A stretch of DNA of 64,000 nt. It comes from Actinomycetota bacterium. GTDB lineage: Bacteria > Actinomycetota > Acidimicrobiia > IMCC26256 > VFJJ01. This document shows, piece after piece, positions 55,566 to 64,000 of the stretch (positions are counted from its first letter, which is position 1; each line of letters begins with the position of its first letter). Position numbers and translations under genes: made by a program. The notes below the pieces were generated by a model, which did no database searches, was not told the origin of the DNA, and saw only the letters and a list, made by a program, of their open reading frames with translations. The stretch is from contig VFJJ01000111.1 of the NCBI GenBank assembly GCA_009886115.1, positions 1 to 64,000 of the forward strand, written 5' to 3'.

Positions 55566-56030
55566 ATGGCAGTTGCAGTAGGCGACACGGCACCCGACTT
55601 CGAGTTGCCGGCCACGACCGGCGACAAGATCACGCTCTCGAGCTACCGCGGCTCGAGCAACGTCGCCCTGGTCTTTTACCCCTTCACCTTCACCGGCGTG
55701 TGTGCCGGCGAGCTCTGCGAGCTCCGCGACGACCTCGCCCGCTACGAGGCAGCCGGCGTACAGGTGCTGGCGATCTCGTGCGACACGAAGTTCGCCCAGG
55801 CCCTGTGGGCCAAGGATCAGGGCTACACCTTCCCCGTGCTCTCCGACTTCTGGCCCCACGGCGAAGTCGCCCGCGCCTACGGCGTGTTCAACGACACGGT
55901 CGGCTGCGCCATGCGGGGCACGTTCATCATCGACAAGGCCGGCGTCGTCGTCGACGCTTTCCAGACCGACACGCTGGGACAAGCCCGCGAGAAGGCCCTC
56001 TACGACTCGGCGCTGGCCAAGCTGGCCTGA
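55566..56030 (+). CDS. peroxiredoxin, AhpE-like
   Basis: GDTAPDFELPATTGDKITLSSYRG..YPFTFTGVCAGELCELRDDL (peroxidatic Cys). Confidence 0.94.
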   Translation: MAVAVGDTAPDFELPATTGDKITLSSYRGSSNVALVFYPFTFTGVCAGELCELRDDLARYEAAGVQVLAISCDTKFAQALWAKDQGYTFPVLSDFWPHGEVARAYGVFNDTVGCAMRGTFIIDKAGVVVDAFQTDTLGQAREKALYDSALAKLA

Positions 56031-56128
56031 GCACCGGTCGTTCCATCTGTACCCGTCGGACCACGGGAGCCGCCGCGCTGCCGATCAGGCAGCCCGGCGC
56101 CCCGTGCGTCTCCGATTCAGTCTCCGAT

Positions 56129-56392
56129 TCAGTCTCCGGGACCGTCGCCCATGTCCCAGTCGAGGACGAGCAGCTCGCGCTCGGCATCGCGCGCGACCCG
56201 TTCCTTGTTCCGTCGGAACTGGGGATCGTGCGGCGGGAGGAGCTGCAGCCTGGCGTCGACCCGCACGCGGAACTCGTCGACCACCGACGAATCACCGAGC
56301 ACCCTGATCACTTCCCAGTGCGGCGCGACCGGCCCCAGGTAGACGATCTTCACGTGCCCTCGCGGCGGCTGGTCATCGAACAGCACGGTCAT
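56129..56392 (-). CDS. hypothetical protein
   Basis: MTVLFDDQPPRGHVKIVYLGPVAPHWEVIRVLGDSSVVDEFRVRVDARLQLLPPHDPQFRRNKERV.. Confidence 0.65.
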   Translation of the reverse strand: MTVLFDDQPPRGHVKIVYLGPVAPHWEVIRVLGDSSVVDEFRVRVDARLQLLPPHDPQFRRNKERVARDAERELLVLDWDMGDGPGD

Positions 56393-56696
56393 GGAGGTCC
56401 TCTCGACAGGCGGCGGCGAACAGCCGGCCTCTGAGCCTATCGAGAGCACCGTCGACGACCCCGGCCCACCTCTGGTCTCGATCAAAGTCACGCTGCGCGC
56501 GAACATCACGACTCTGCGTCAACAGCTCGCCATTCTTTACCCTGAGGCTACGGCTCGTTGACCTCCACGAAACCCGGAGCACCAGAGAATGCGGGAACGG
56601 CGGGGCCCTTTGGAACGTTTCATCCATGAGGGTGTGCATCTCCCACCACCCCGCGATCGAAGATCGTCGGGGCTTCAGGCGAACCGGAGTGACCAC

Positions 56697-56969
56697 GTGG
56701 ACCGTATCGACGTCGTTGACCAACCGACCACCGACTACGACTGGATGCAAGCCGCGACGTGCCGGGGACGGTCGCCGTCGGAGTTCTTCCCGTCTGACGG
56801 GGTCGGCGTCGAGCGGGCCCGCCGCATGTGTGCCGATTGCCCGGTGCGGCCCGAGTGCCTCGAGTACGCCTTGTCCCACCGCATCGATCACGGCGTCTGG
56901 GGCGGATGCTCCGAGCGCGAGCGCCGACGGATCCTCCGTCGCCGCCGTGCCCAGCTCCAACCCGCCTGA
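56697..56969 (+). CDS. WhiB-family transcriptional regulator
   Basis: C..FFPSDGVGVERARRMCADCPVRPECLEYALSHRIDHGVWGGCSERERRRILRRRR; 4 Cys and G[VI]WGG. Confidence 0.94.
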   Translation: MDRIDVVDQPTTDYDWMQAATCRGRSPSEFFPSDGVGVERARRMCADCPVRPECLEYALSHRIDHGVWGGCSERERRRILRRRRAQLQPA

Positions 56970-57111
56970 TCCCGAGTCACCCCAGCTGATCAGGGGCCCG
57001 CGCTGGCAACCCGAGTCCACCCTGGCTGATCCGGGGCCCGCGCTTTCGTGGTGTGACCGCCCGCACCCGATGGGCCCGGTGGGGAGAACCTCGACCCGAT
57101 CTGGTCGATGC

Positions 57112-57702
57112 TCAGTTCAAGACGTCGTTGATGGCGTCGGCGAGCTCCTGGAGCCATTCCGGGTCGGAGCCCAGGCCCGGGATCGTCGTGCTCGTCACGT
57201 CGACAACAACGGTGCCGTCGCCCACGTTGACGTCCTCGCCCGCGCTGTCGCCCTCGGCGGGGGCACGTGTCGCGGTGATGCCAGCGATGACCGCCGCTCG
57301 CGACGCGGTCGTCCCCGAGCCCGGCGTGGCCGGAGCGCCCCCGCCACGGGTGCCTGCGATACCCGCTGCGAGGATCACCACCGATGCAGCCACCGACGCC
57401 CAGCGCAGGCGGGCCGGGGAGGCGACGGCCGCTCGATCCTGAGCAGTCGGCGACGACGACGGGCGATCGGAGGCCACGTCGTCGACGACCCGGAGCCAGA
57501 ACGCCGGGGTCCCGCTGCGCATCGGGAGCGTCCGCACCCGCTGACGGACCCGGGCCAACTCGTCGAGCTCGGATCGGCACTCGGCGTGGTCCGCGAGATG
57601 GGCTTCGAGAGCCTGCGCCTCGGTCTCGTCGAGCTCGCCATCGAGCAAGGCGCTGATGAGCTCGTCCCACGGACAGGGTGTGCTGGTCGTCTGGTCGATC
57701 AT
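57112..57702 (-). CDS. anti-sigma factor (ZAS-like zinc-finger variant)
   Basis: ISALLDGELDETEAQALEAHLADHAECRSELDELARVRQRV; TM later; 4-nt overlap with the sigma factor. Confidence 0.85.
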   Translation of the reverse strand: MIDQTTSTPCPWDELISALLDGELDETEAQALEAHLADHAECRSELDELARVRQRVRTLPMRSGTPAFWLRVVDDVASDRPSSSPTAQDRAAVASPARLRWASVAASVVILAAGIAGTRGGGAPATPGSGTTASRAAVIAGITATRAPAEGDSAGEDVNVGDGTVVVDVTSTTIPGLGSDPEWLQELADAINDVLN

Positions 57703-58217
57703 CTCGGCATCCCTGTGAGAGCAGCCCGCAGGATCTTGCGGCCACGATGGATGCGCGATCGCACGGTGCCGACGGGTATCCCGAGCGCGATGGCGATGTC
57801 CTCGTACGAGAGACCGGCCACGTCGCACAGCACCACGGCGGTGCGGAACTCGTCGGGCAGCCCGGCCACGGCCAACTCCAGATCGCGAGGGAGCATGGTG
57901 GAGGCCTCGTCGGCCGCTGGTGCCGGCGTCATCACGCGATCGGGGTCGTCGGGGAGGAACCCGACAGGCCGTCGACGGCGACGACGCACGTCATCGAGGA
58001 ACACGTTGGTGCAAATACGGGCCAGCCACGCCTCGAAGTTCCCCGGCTGGTAACCCGCGAGTCCTCTGCGGACCCGCAGAAGGGTGTCTTGCACGAGATC
58101 CTGCGCATCGTCGTCGTTCCCCGTCAGTCGGTACGCCACGGTGTACAGGAAGCGCCCGTGCGTACGGGCCACGTCCTCCCAGGTGGGGATGGCGTCGGTC
58201 ACTGGTGGCAACGACAT
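57699..58217 (-). CDS. ECF-family RNA polymerase sigma factor
   Basis: LYTVAYRLTGNDDDAQDLVQDTLLRVRRGL..ARICTNVFLDDVRRRRRRP..LPDEFRTAVVLCDVAGLSYEDIAIALGIPVGTVRSRIHRGRK. Confidence 0.95.
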   Translation of the reverse strand: MSLPPVTDAIPTWEDVARTHGRFLYTVAYRLTGNDDDAQDLVQDTLLRVRRGLAGYQPGNFEAWLARICTNVFLDDVRRRRRRPVGFLPDDPDRVMTPAPAADEASTMLPRDLELAVAGLPDEFRTAVVLCDVAGLSYEDIAIALGIPVGTVRSRIHRGRKILRAALTGMPR

Positions 58218-58298
58218 CTCGGCGACGATCGGTTCCCGGTGGGCGAGGCGAATCTCTCGGACGGTCGGCGGGGGTCGTTCAGCCCCCACCAGTGACCG

Positions 58299-58514
58299 TC
58301 ACGACTTGGCGTCGTCCTTGGAGTCCTTGGAGTCCTTCTTCTCCTTGGAGTCCTTGGCATCCTCGTCGGCCTTGGCGCCCTCGCTCAGGCCCGACTTGAA
58401 CTCCTTCTGGGCCTGGCCCAGCGATCGGGCGAGCTTGGGCAGCTTCGCGCTACCGAACAGGAGCAGGACGACCGCCAGGATGATGAGCAGCTCGGGAGCA
58501 CCGAGACCAGCCAT
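58299..58514 (-). CDS. tatA: twin-arginine translocase subunit TatA
   Basis: MAGLGAPELLIILAVVLLLFGSAKLPKLARSLGQAQKEFKSGL; Lys/Asp/Ser repeat tail. Confidence 0.95.
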   Translation of the reverse strand: MAGLGAPELLIILAVVLLLFGSAKLPKLARSLGQAQKEFKSGLSEGAKADEDAKDSKEKKDSKDSKDDAKS

Positions 58515-58603
58515 GAGGGTCCCTTTCGAAGACGATGGGATCAGCGTAGTGCCGGCCCGACCCACTCTCTCATCGGCCAGCTGAAGCGAGAGTGAAGGAC
58601 CGG

Positions 58604-59611
58604 TCAGCTTCCGATGCGCCTGCGGGCCTCGGCCAGCGGCTCAAGATCGTCGAGCGCCGTGACCGAGAAGGGGACCGGCCCAGGGCAGGCGATCAGCGTC
58701 GACACGCCCAGGGCCTCCCACTGCACGAGCTGCTCGGCCACCTCCTCGACCGTGCCCACGAGCCGTCCGCCGCCGCGCCAGTCGTCGACCGAGAGCCCGT
58801 CGAGCATTCCGTTGGGCGCCGTGGCCTGCATGCGGCGCCACCGCGCCTCGAGATCGGCCCGGTCCTCCCCGACCACGGTGTAGAGCCCCAGGGTCAACGT
58901 GACCGTCGCCGGGTCGCGCTCAACGGCATCGCACGCTCGGTGCAGTACATCGAGCCGACCCCGATAGGCCTCCGGGGTCCAGGCCCAGACCGTGTTCCAA
59001 CCGTCGGCGACCTCGGCGACGAGGCGCAGGAGCCGATCGCCCTTGCCACCGACGTGGATGGGTGGGCCCGGCGCTTGCGTGGGCCCCGGCAGCAGGCGGG
59101 CACCGTCGAGACGGTGGTAGCGGCCGTCGGCGCTCACCGGATGCCCGTCGGACGCGAAGAGCGCATGGAGGATCTCGACCGCCTCTCGCAGCCGGGCCAG
59201 CCGGACCCCGGGCGGCGGCATCTCCATCCCGATGGCCCGGTACTCGGGCTCGTGGTACCCGGCGCCCATGCCGACCTCGAGCCGTCCTCCGCTCAGACGG
59301 TCGATCGTGGCCAAGGCCCCGGCCAACACGCCGATCGGCCGGAGGGCCTCGCAGATGACGAGCGTCCCGAGACGCGGTCCGGTCAGCTCGCGAGCCAACG
59401 CACCGAGGGCGGTGAGCACCTCGAAGGGCGTGTACTCAGCGGCCCCCCCGCCGTATTTCTCGATGTCCCAGATCAGGTGGTCGGACAGCCACAGCGATCC
59501 GTAGCCGAGCTCCGCGGCCCGGCGAGCGTGCGCGACGACGGTCTCCCAGCGCAAGGGGTCGTCGCCGGGAACCGAGAATCCGTACTGCGGCAGGGCCAGC
59601 CCGAGCTCCAT
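58604..59611 (-). CDS. LLM-class (F420-dependent-like) oxidoreductase
   Basis: ELGLALPQYG..WETVVAHARRAAELGYGSLWLSDHL..RLEVGMGAGYHEPEY..IHVGGKGDRLLRLVAE. Confidence 0.92.
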   Translation of the reverse strand: MELGLALPQYGFSVPGDDPLRWETVVAHARRAAELGYGSLWLSDHLIWDIEKYGGGAAEYTPFEVLTALGALARELTGPRLGTLVICEALRPIGVLAGALATIDRLSGGRLEVGMGAGYHEPEYRAIGMEMPPPGVRLARLREAVEILHALFASDGHPVSADGRYHRLDGARLLPGPTQAPGPPIHVGGKGDRLLRLVAEVADGWNTVWAWTPEAYRGRLDVLHRACDAVERDPATVTLTLGLYTVVGEDRADLEARWRRMQATAPNGMLDGLSVDDWRGGGRLVGTVEEVAEQLVQWEALGVSTLIACPGPVPFSVTALDDLEPLAEARRRIGS

Positions 59612-59629
59612 GCGGCCAGACTACGAGGC

Positions 59630-60625
59630 GTGCTCGAATGCGTCGCCAACATCTCCGAAGGGCGCGACCCGATCGTGCTCGACGCCCTCGGCGCCGCCGT
59701 CGCCGATGTGCTGCTCGACGTGCACACCGACGTCGATCACCATCGCTCGGTGTTCACGATGGCCGGCGCCGACGCGGAGATCGTCGAAGCGGCCATGGCG
59801 CTGTGCCTGCGGGCGCTCGAGCTGATCGACCTGCGCGCGCACGCCGGTGTGCATCCACGCCTCGGCGCCGTCGACGTGGTCCCGTTCGTGGCGCTCGAGA
59901 ACGACGGGCGTCCTGCTCGTTCGCCCCACGCCCAGGAACGGGCGATCGCCGCGGCTCGCCGATTCTGCGAACGAATCGGCGCGGAAGCGGGAATTCCGGC
60001 GTTCCTCTACGACCTGGCCGACCCGCTCGGCCGCAGCCTGCCCAGCATTCGCCGCGACGCATTCACCACGACCACCAGGACCACCACGACGAGCACGACC
60101 ACCACGACCAGCACGGCCCGCGAGCCCGACGCCGGCCCGTCCCGGCCCCATCCCACCTTCGGCGCCGTGGCCGTCGGAGCCCGCCCGCCGCTCGTGGCCG
60201 TCAACTGCGTGCTCGCCGGCTCACTCGCCGCCGATGCAGCCGCTGGTGCCGCCACCGGGGCCGGACCGCTCGACATCGCCCGCGCGATCGCCCGCGCGCT
60301 TCGTGAGCGCGACGGTGGGCTCCCGGGCGTGCGGGCCCTGGGCGTGGCGCTGGCGTCACTCGACCGGGCCCAGGTGTCGATGAACCTGGTCGATCTCGAC
60401 GCCACGGGATTGGAGGCCGCCTACGCCGCCGTGGAGTCACGCGCCCGGGCGCTCGGCACCTCGGTGGAGGACGTGGAGCTCGTGGGCCTGGTCCCCCGCG
60501 AGGCCTGGTTGGCCACGACGCTCGCATTCAGGGCCCGCTGGTTTCCGAGCGCCGAACCGACGATCGAAGCCGCCGTCGCATCGCAACTGTCAGCGTGGAG
60601 GGCCGGATACGGCCCGTCACGCTGA
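59630..60625 (+). CDS. glutamate formimidoyltransferase-like protein
   Basis: VLECVANISEGRDPIVLDAL..DVHTDVDHHRSVFTMAG..HAGVHPRLGAVDVVPFV..RPPLVAVNCVLA. Confidence 0.9.
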   Translation: MLECVANISEGRDPIVLDALGAAVADVLLDVHTDVDHHRSVFTMAGADAEIVEAAMALCLRALELIDLRAHAGVHPRLGAVDVVPFVALENDGRPARSPHAQERAIAAARRFCERIGAEAGIPAFLYDLADPLGRSLPSIRRDAFTTTTRTTTTSTTTTTSTAREPDAGPSRPHPTFGAVAVGARPPLVAVNCVLAGSLAADAAAGAATGAGPLDIARAIARALRERDGGLPGVRALGVALASLDRAQVSMNLVDLDATGLEAAYAAVESRARALGTSVEDVELVGLVPREAWLATTLAFRARWFPSAEPTIEAAVASQLSAWRAGYGPSR

Positions 60626-60632
60626 CAGTTGC
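60583..60632. terminator. 15-bp perfect inverted repeat overlapping the stop codon
   Basis: gcaactgtcagcgtg (60583-60597) / cacgctgacagttgc (60618-60632). Confidence 0.75.
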
Positions 60633-60644
60633 GGAAGGATGGCC

Positions 60645-60920
60645 TCAGGCGGAGACGGCGCGTCCGGCGAGAGCCCGCTGACGGCGGATCCGGCGGCGCT
60701 CGCGCTCGGACAGCCCACCCCAGATCCCGAACTTCTCACCGTTGACGAGCGCGTACTCGAGGCAGTGGTCGCGAACCTCGCAGCCGGCGCACACGGCCTT
60801 GGCCTCTCGGGTCGACGCGCCGCGCTCGGGGAAGAAGAAGTCGGGGTCGACGCCGAGGCAGTTGGCGCGGGACTGCCACGTGCGACCGTTCGTATCGAGC
60901 TCGAAGATGAAGGGTTGCAT
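60645..60920 (-). CDS. WhiB-family transcriptional regulator (WhiB2-like)
   Basis: WQSRANCLGVDPDFFFPERGASTREAKAVCAGCEVRDHCLEYALVNGEKFGIWGGLSERERRRIRRQR. Confidence 0.95.
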   Translation of the reverse strand: MQPFIFELDTNGRTWQSRANCLGVDPDFFFPERGASTREAKAVCAGCEVRDHCLEYALVNGEKFGIWGGLSERERRRIRRQRALAGRAVSA

Positions 60921-61096
60921 CGGCTGCTCCGAGTTCTGCCCGAGCCCCGAGGTCGACTCGGGGCAGCTGGCAGGGGTGGAATTCCTCCAGTGGAATTCCA
61001 TTCGTGTGATTTAACACGAAGTCAAGCACCGAGTGCAAGGCGAAACTTCAGCCACGATGCTCACACCTGCACCAGCCGTTGCCAGGACGACCGCGC

Positions 61097-63106
61097 TCAG
61101 GCGCTGCGGGCCCGTCTGGTCCGGTGCTCGACGAAGTCGACGAGCACGTACTCACCGAGGTTCTCGGGGTTGGTGAAGAACGCCCGTCCGCTGTTGATCC
61201 GCGTCATGCGCTCGACGAACGACCGCAGGTAGTTGTTGGGATCGAGCATGAAGACGTTGATGCGGATGTCCTCGCGCGTGCAGCGCAGGACTTCCTTCAA
61301 CGTCTCCTCGATGGTGCGCGGCTCGGGCGGGTAGTTGAAGTACGGCTGGCCGTTCTCGAGGTGGGCGGTGGGCTCGCCGTCGGTGATCATGATGATCTGC
61401 TTGGTGCCGTGCTGGTGCGAGAGCATCTTGCGCCCGAGCATGAGGGCGTGCTGCATGTTGGTGCCGTAGCCGTAGTCCCACGAGACCTCAGGCAGCTTCA
61501 CCGGGTCGAACTCGCGAGCGAGGATCGAGAAGCCGACCATCCCGAGGTAGTCGCGGGGGTACTGGCTCGTGATGAGCGAGTGCAGCGCCATGGCGACCTT
61601 CTTGGCCGGCAGGAAGTTGTCGCGCATGGGCATCGACATCGACAGGTCGAGCAGGAGGACGGTGGCCGCACGCGTGAGGTTCTCGGTCTGGTCGATCTCG
61701 AAGTCGTCAGGCGTGAGCCGGACCGGCGTACCCCGAACCCCTTCACCGGCTTGGCGGCGCAGGGCGTTGCGGATCGTCTGCTCGACGTTGAGCCGGAAGG
61801 GATCGCCGAACTCGTAGGCCTTGGTCTCGTACGAGCGCTCGTGCCCCACGCCATTGCGCTCGAGCTCGTGACGGCCGAGCCGGTCCTTGGTGAGGTTCTT
61901 GAACAGATCGCCGAGCGCCTTGCGGCCGATCTTGCGCAGCGCCCGCGGCGTGAGCTCGTAGCGACCCTCCTTCTGGTCGATGAGCCCCGCCTCCTCCATC
62001 ATCTTGGCCAGCTGGCGCAAGCGATCGAGGGAGTTGGCGGCGTCGTCGCCGAGGAGCTCGCGGGCCCGGTCGATGTCGACCTCGGCCAGCGCCTGGGGCT
62101 GGGTGGCCTGGCGCATCATCTGCTCGAGCGCGTCGAGATCGCCGAGGTTGTCGAGCAGGCCAGGCATCTGGGCCATCGACAACGGGTCGTCGCCCTGGAA
62201 GTTCATGCGCTTGTTCCACGGCATGTCGGGGAACGCCTGCTGCAGGTTGCGGCTCAGCTCGTCCATCTGCCACTGGAGGTCCATGTCCTCGAGCAGGGAG
62301 TTGGCGAGCTCCTGGAGCTGCCTGCGCTGCTCGGGTGACATCGACGCCATGAGCTGCTGCATGGCGGCCATCGACCGGGCCATGCTCTCGAGGAGCTCGT
62401 CGAGCGTCTGCGGGTTGTCGGGGAAGAAGTCGCCGTACTTGTCCATGAACTCGGCGAAGTTCGGCTCCTGGCCCTGGGCGCGCTGCTCGAGCATCGAGTT
62501 GAGGTCGGCGAGCATGTCCTTCATGCGCTGCATCTGCTCGGGCGACATGTTCGACAGACTTTCCTGCATCTGGTTGAACGTGCTCTGCAGGAGCTGCTCG
62601 CGCAGCTTCTGCATCATCTCCTCGAAGCGCTGACGGGCCGCGTCGTCCATCCAGTCGTACTGCTGGAGGTCCTTGACCTTGCCGGCGAGGTCGGGAGGGA
62701 GCTGGTCGAGCTGCTCGCGGCGTTGCTGGGCCAGCTGGTCGATGATGTCCTGGCGTCGTTGGTCGCCGCTGTCTCGGGCCTCCTGCTCGCGCCGCTCGAT
62801 CCCTTGGCGTTCCTGGTCGACGATCTCGTCGAGGCTCTCGGCGATCTCTTGGTAGACGCCGCCGAGGTCGTAGCGGTCGAGCTGCTCCTGGCGGCGCTGC
62901 TTGAGCCGCTCCATGAGCTCGCGCATGCCCATGACCCGCTCGTCGTTCTGATCGCGAAACCCTTGCTGCATCAGGCGCCGCAGCGCGGCGTGGAGGTCGC
63001 CGTGCTCGACGAGATCGTCGGCCATCTGGTCGAGCACGGTGTCGGCGTCGAGGTCGAAGCCCGTCTGCGAGCCGTCCCAGCGGGAGTAGCGATATCCACG
63101 CACCAT
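61097..63106 (-). CDS. VWA domain-containing protein (CoxE/Mg-chelatase-like)
   Basis: Gln/Glu-rich N-terminal helices, then AATVLLLDLSMSMPMRDNFLPAKKVAMALHSLI..MITDGEPTAH MIDAS-type region. Confidence 0.9.
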   Translation of the reverse strand: MVRGYRYSRWDGSQTGFDLDADTVLDQMADDLVEHGDLHAALRRLMQQGFRDQNDERVMGMRELMERLKQRRQEQLDRYDLGGVYQEIAESLDEIVDQERQGIERREQEARDSGDQRRQDIIDQLAQQRREQLDQLPPDLAGKVKDLQQYDWMDDAARQRFEEMMQKLREQLLQSTFNQMQESLSNMSPEQMQRMKDMLADLNSMLEQRAQGQEPNFAEFMDKYGDFFPDNPQTLDELLESMARSMAAMQQLMASMSPEQRRQLQELANSLLEDMDLQWQMDELSRNLQQAFPDMPWNKRMNFQGDDPLSMAQMPGLLDNLGDLDALEQMMRQATQPQALAEVDIDRARELLGDDAANSLDRLRQLAKMMEEAGLIDQKEGRYELTPRALRKIGRKALGDLFKNLTKDRLGRHELERNGVGHERSYETKAYEFGDPFRLNVEQTIRNALRRQAGEGVRGTPVRLTPDDFEIDQTENLTRAATVLLLDLSMSMPMRDNFLPAKKVAMALHSLITSQYPRDYLGMVGFSILAREFDPVKLPEVSWDYGYGTNMQHALMLGRKMLSHQHGTKQIIMITDGEPTAHLENGQPYFNYPPEPRTIEETLKEVLRCTREDIRINVFMLDPNNYLRSFVERMTRINSGRAFFTNPENLGEYVLVDFVEHRTRRARSA

Positions 63107-63195
63107 CCCACGACTGTACCGGTCCTCGCCGCTCGGCTCCGGGCGAGGACGAAGCCTCGCAGGGATATGAGCCCGGCGGGGGGTACGGTCACCCG

Positions 63196-64000
63196 ATGGG
63201 CCTGCCGAGCGATGTCATCTGGGGTGTCGGTGCGTCGTCGGTCGGGATCGAAGGAGCGCACCCGGCCGCCGACTGGTGGCGCTGGGAACGCGACGGACGG
63301 GCGCCTCCCTCGGGCGAGGGCGCCGGGCTCGCCGTCGACTTCGACGCCGACTTCCGCATGCTCGCCGCGCACGGCTTCACCGCCGTGCGGCTGGTGCTCG
63401 AATGGGCCCGACTCGAGCCCGAAGGCGGACGACACGACGCCGAGGCCGTCGAGCGGTACCGGACGATGATCGAGGTGGCCCGCAGCCACGGCCTCCAGGT
63501 GTGGCTGGGCCTGCACCACTACTCGACCCCGGGCTGGTTCGTGGAGGCCGGATCGTGGGCCGACGACGGCATCAGAGGGCGAGCCTGGCCGCGCCACGTG
63601 GGCTTCTGCGCCGAGGCGTTCGGAGACCTCGCCGCGGGCTGGTTCCCCATCTTCGAACCCGCCGGCTACGCGGCGGCCGCGCATCTCCACGGAGCCCTCC
63701 CGCCGGGTCGAAACGACCCCGAACGCTTCGCCCGAACGGTACGGGGACTGCACCTCGCGGCCCGCGACGCCTACCTGGAGCTGCGCGGCGGGCCCCCGGT
63801 GGTGAGCGCCCACGACCTCCAGCTCGTCAGGGCCGGCGACGATTCCCCCGAGGCCCGGAACCGGGCCCGCACCATCGAACGCATCCAATGGCACAGCTGG
63901 ATCGGCGCGTTGCGCGACGGCGTGCTCGCCGTTCCCGGGCTGGGCGAGGTCGAGGTCGCCTCGCTGGCCGGCGCATGCGACATCGTGGGATTCACCTTCC
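63196..64000 (+). CDS. glycoside hydrolase family 1-like protein (3' truncated by window)
   Basis: VIWGVGASSVGIEGAHPAADWWRWE..GFTAVRLVLEWARLEPEGGRHDAEAVERYRTMIEVARSHGLQVWLGLHHYSTPGWF. Confidence 0.85.
   Translation, partial: MGLPSDVIWGVGASSVGIEGAHPAADWWRWERDGRAPPSGEGAGLAVDFDADFRMLAAHGFTAVRLVLEWARLEPEGGRHDAEAVERYRTMIEVARSHGLQVWLGLHHYSTPGWFVEAGSWADDGIRGRAWPRHVGFCAEAFGDLAAGWFPIFEPAGYAAAAHLHGALPPGRNDPERFARTVRGLHLAARDAYLELRGGPPVVSAHDLQLVRAGDDSPEARNRARTIERIQWHSWIGALRDGVLAVPGLGEVEVASLAGACDIVGFTF

Overview
A 64 kb window of high-GC chromosome from an actinobacterium. WhiB proteins, DUF2510, an F420/LLM enzyme, UPF0182, a Lon-like PDZ protein and split SUF loci would suit an Acidimicrobiia-like lineage, but that placement is inference. 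I could support about 60 protein-coding genes and no rRNA, tRNA, CRISPR, phage or IS element. Main blocks: (1) about 10.1-23.0 kb, hydantoinase A/B, an Fcy1-type cytosine deaminase, a Rieske oxygenase, an IPNS-like Fe(II) oxygenase, a 39-codon stub of adenosine deaminase, and a complete BMP-type nucleoside ABC importer; (2) two separate SUF loci, sufC-sufS-sufU (+) and sufB-sufD-Rieske-sufC2 (-), sharing a near-palindromic TTTCCCCTACnnGCnTAGTGG motif upstream of each; (3) about 25.8-31.5 kb, a roadblock / DUF4388 / roadblock / small GTPase / degenerate-GGDEF-EAL locus resembling a conservon without its histidine kinase; (4) a Zn/Mn ABC importer with a Zur-like divergent operator; (5) cell-envelope and division genes (UPF0182, DivIVA-like coiled coil with an SPP1-gp7-like Cys/His tail, Lon-like PDZ protease, MreB); (6) a predicted catalytically dead HtrA, ECF sigma/anti-sigma, TatA, two WhiB proteins, a VWA protein and a partial GH1. 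Cross-cutting signals are dispersed palindromes that supply the C-terminus and stop codon of unrelated genes, many in-frame coding minisatellites, and a 14-codon ORF with a near-perfect full-length Shine-Dalgarno. Start codons were chosen by eye and are approximate. Functional calls rest on motif recognition, not database searches.
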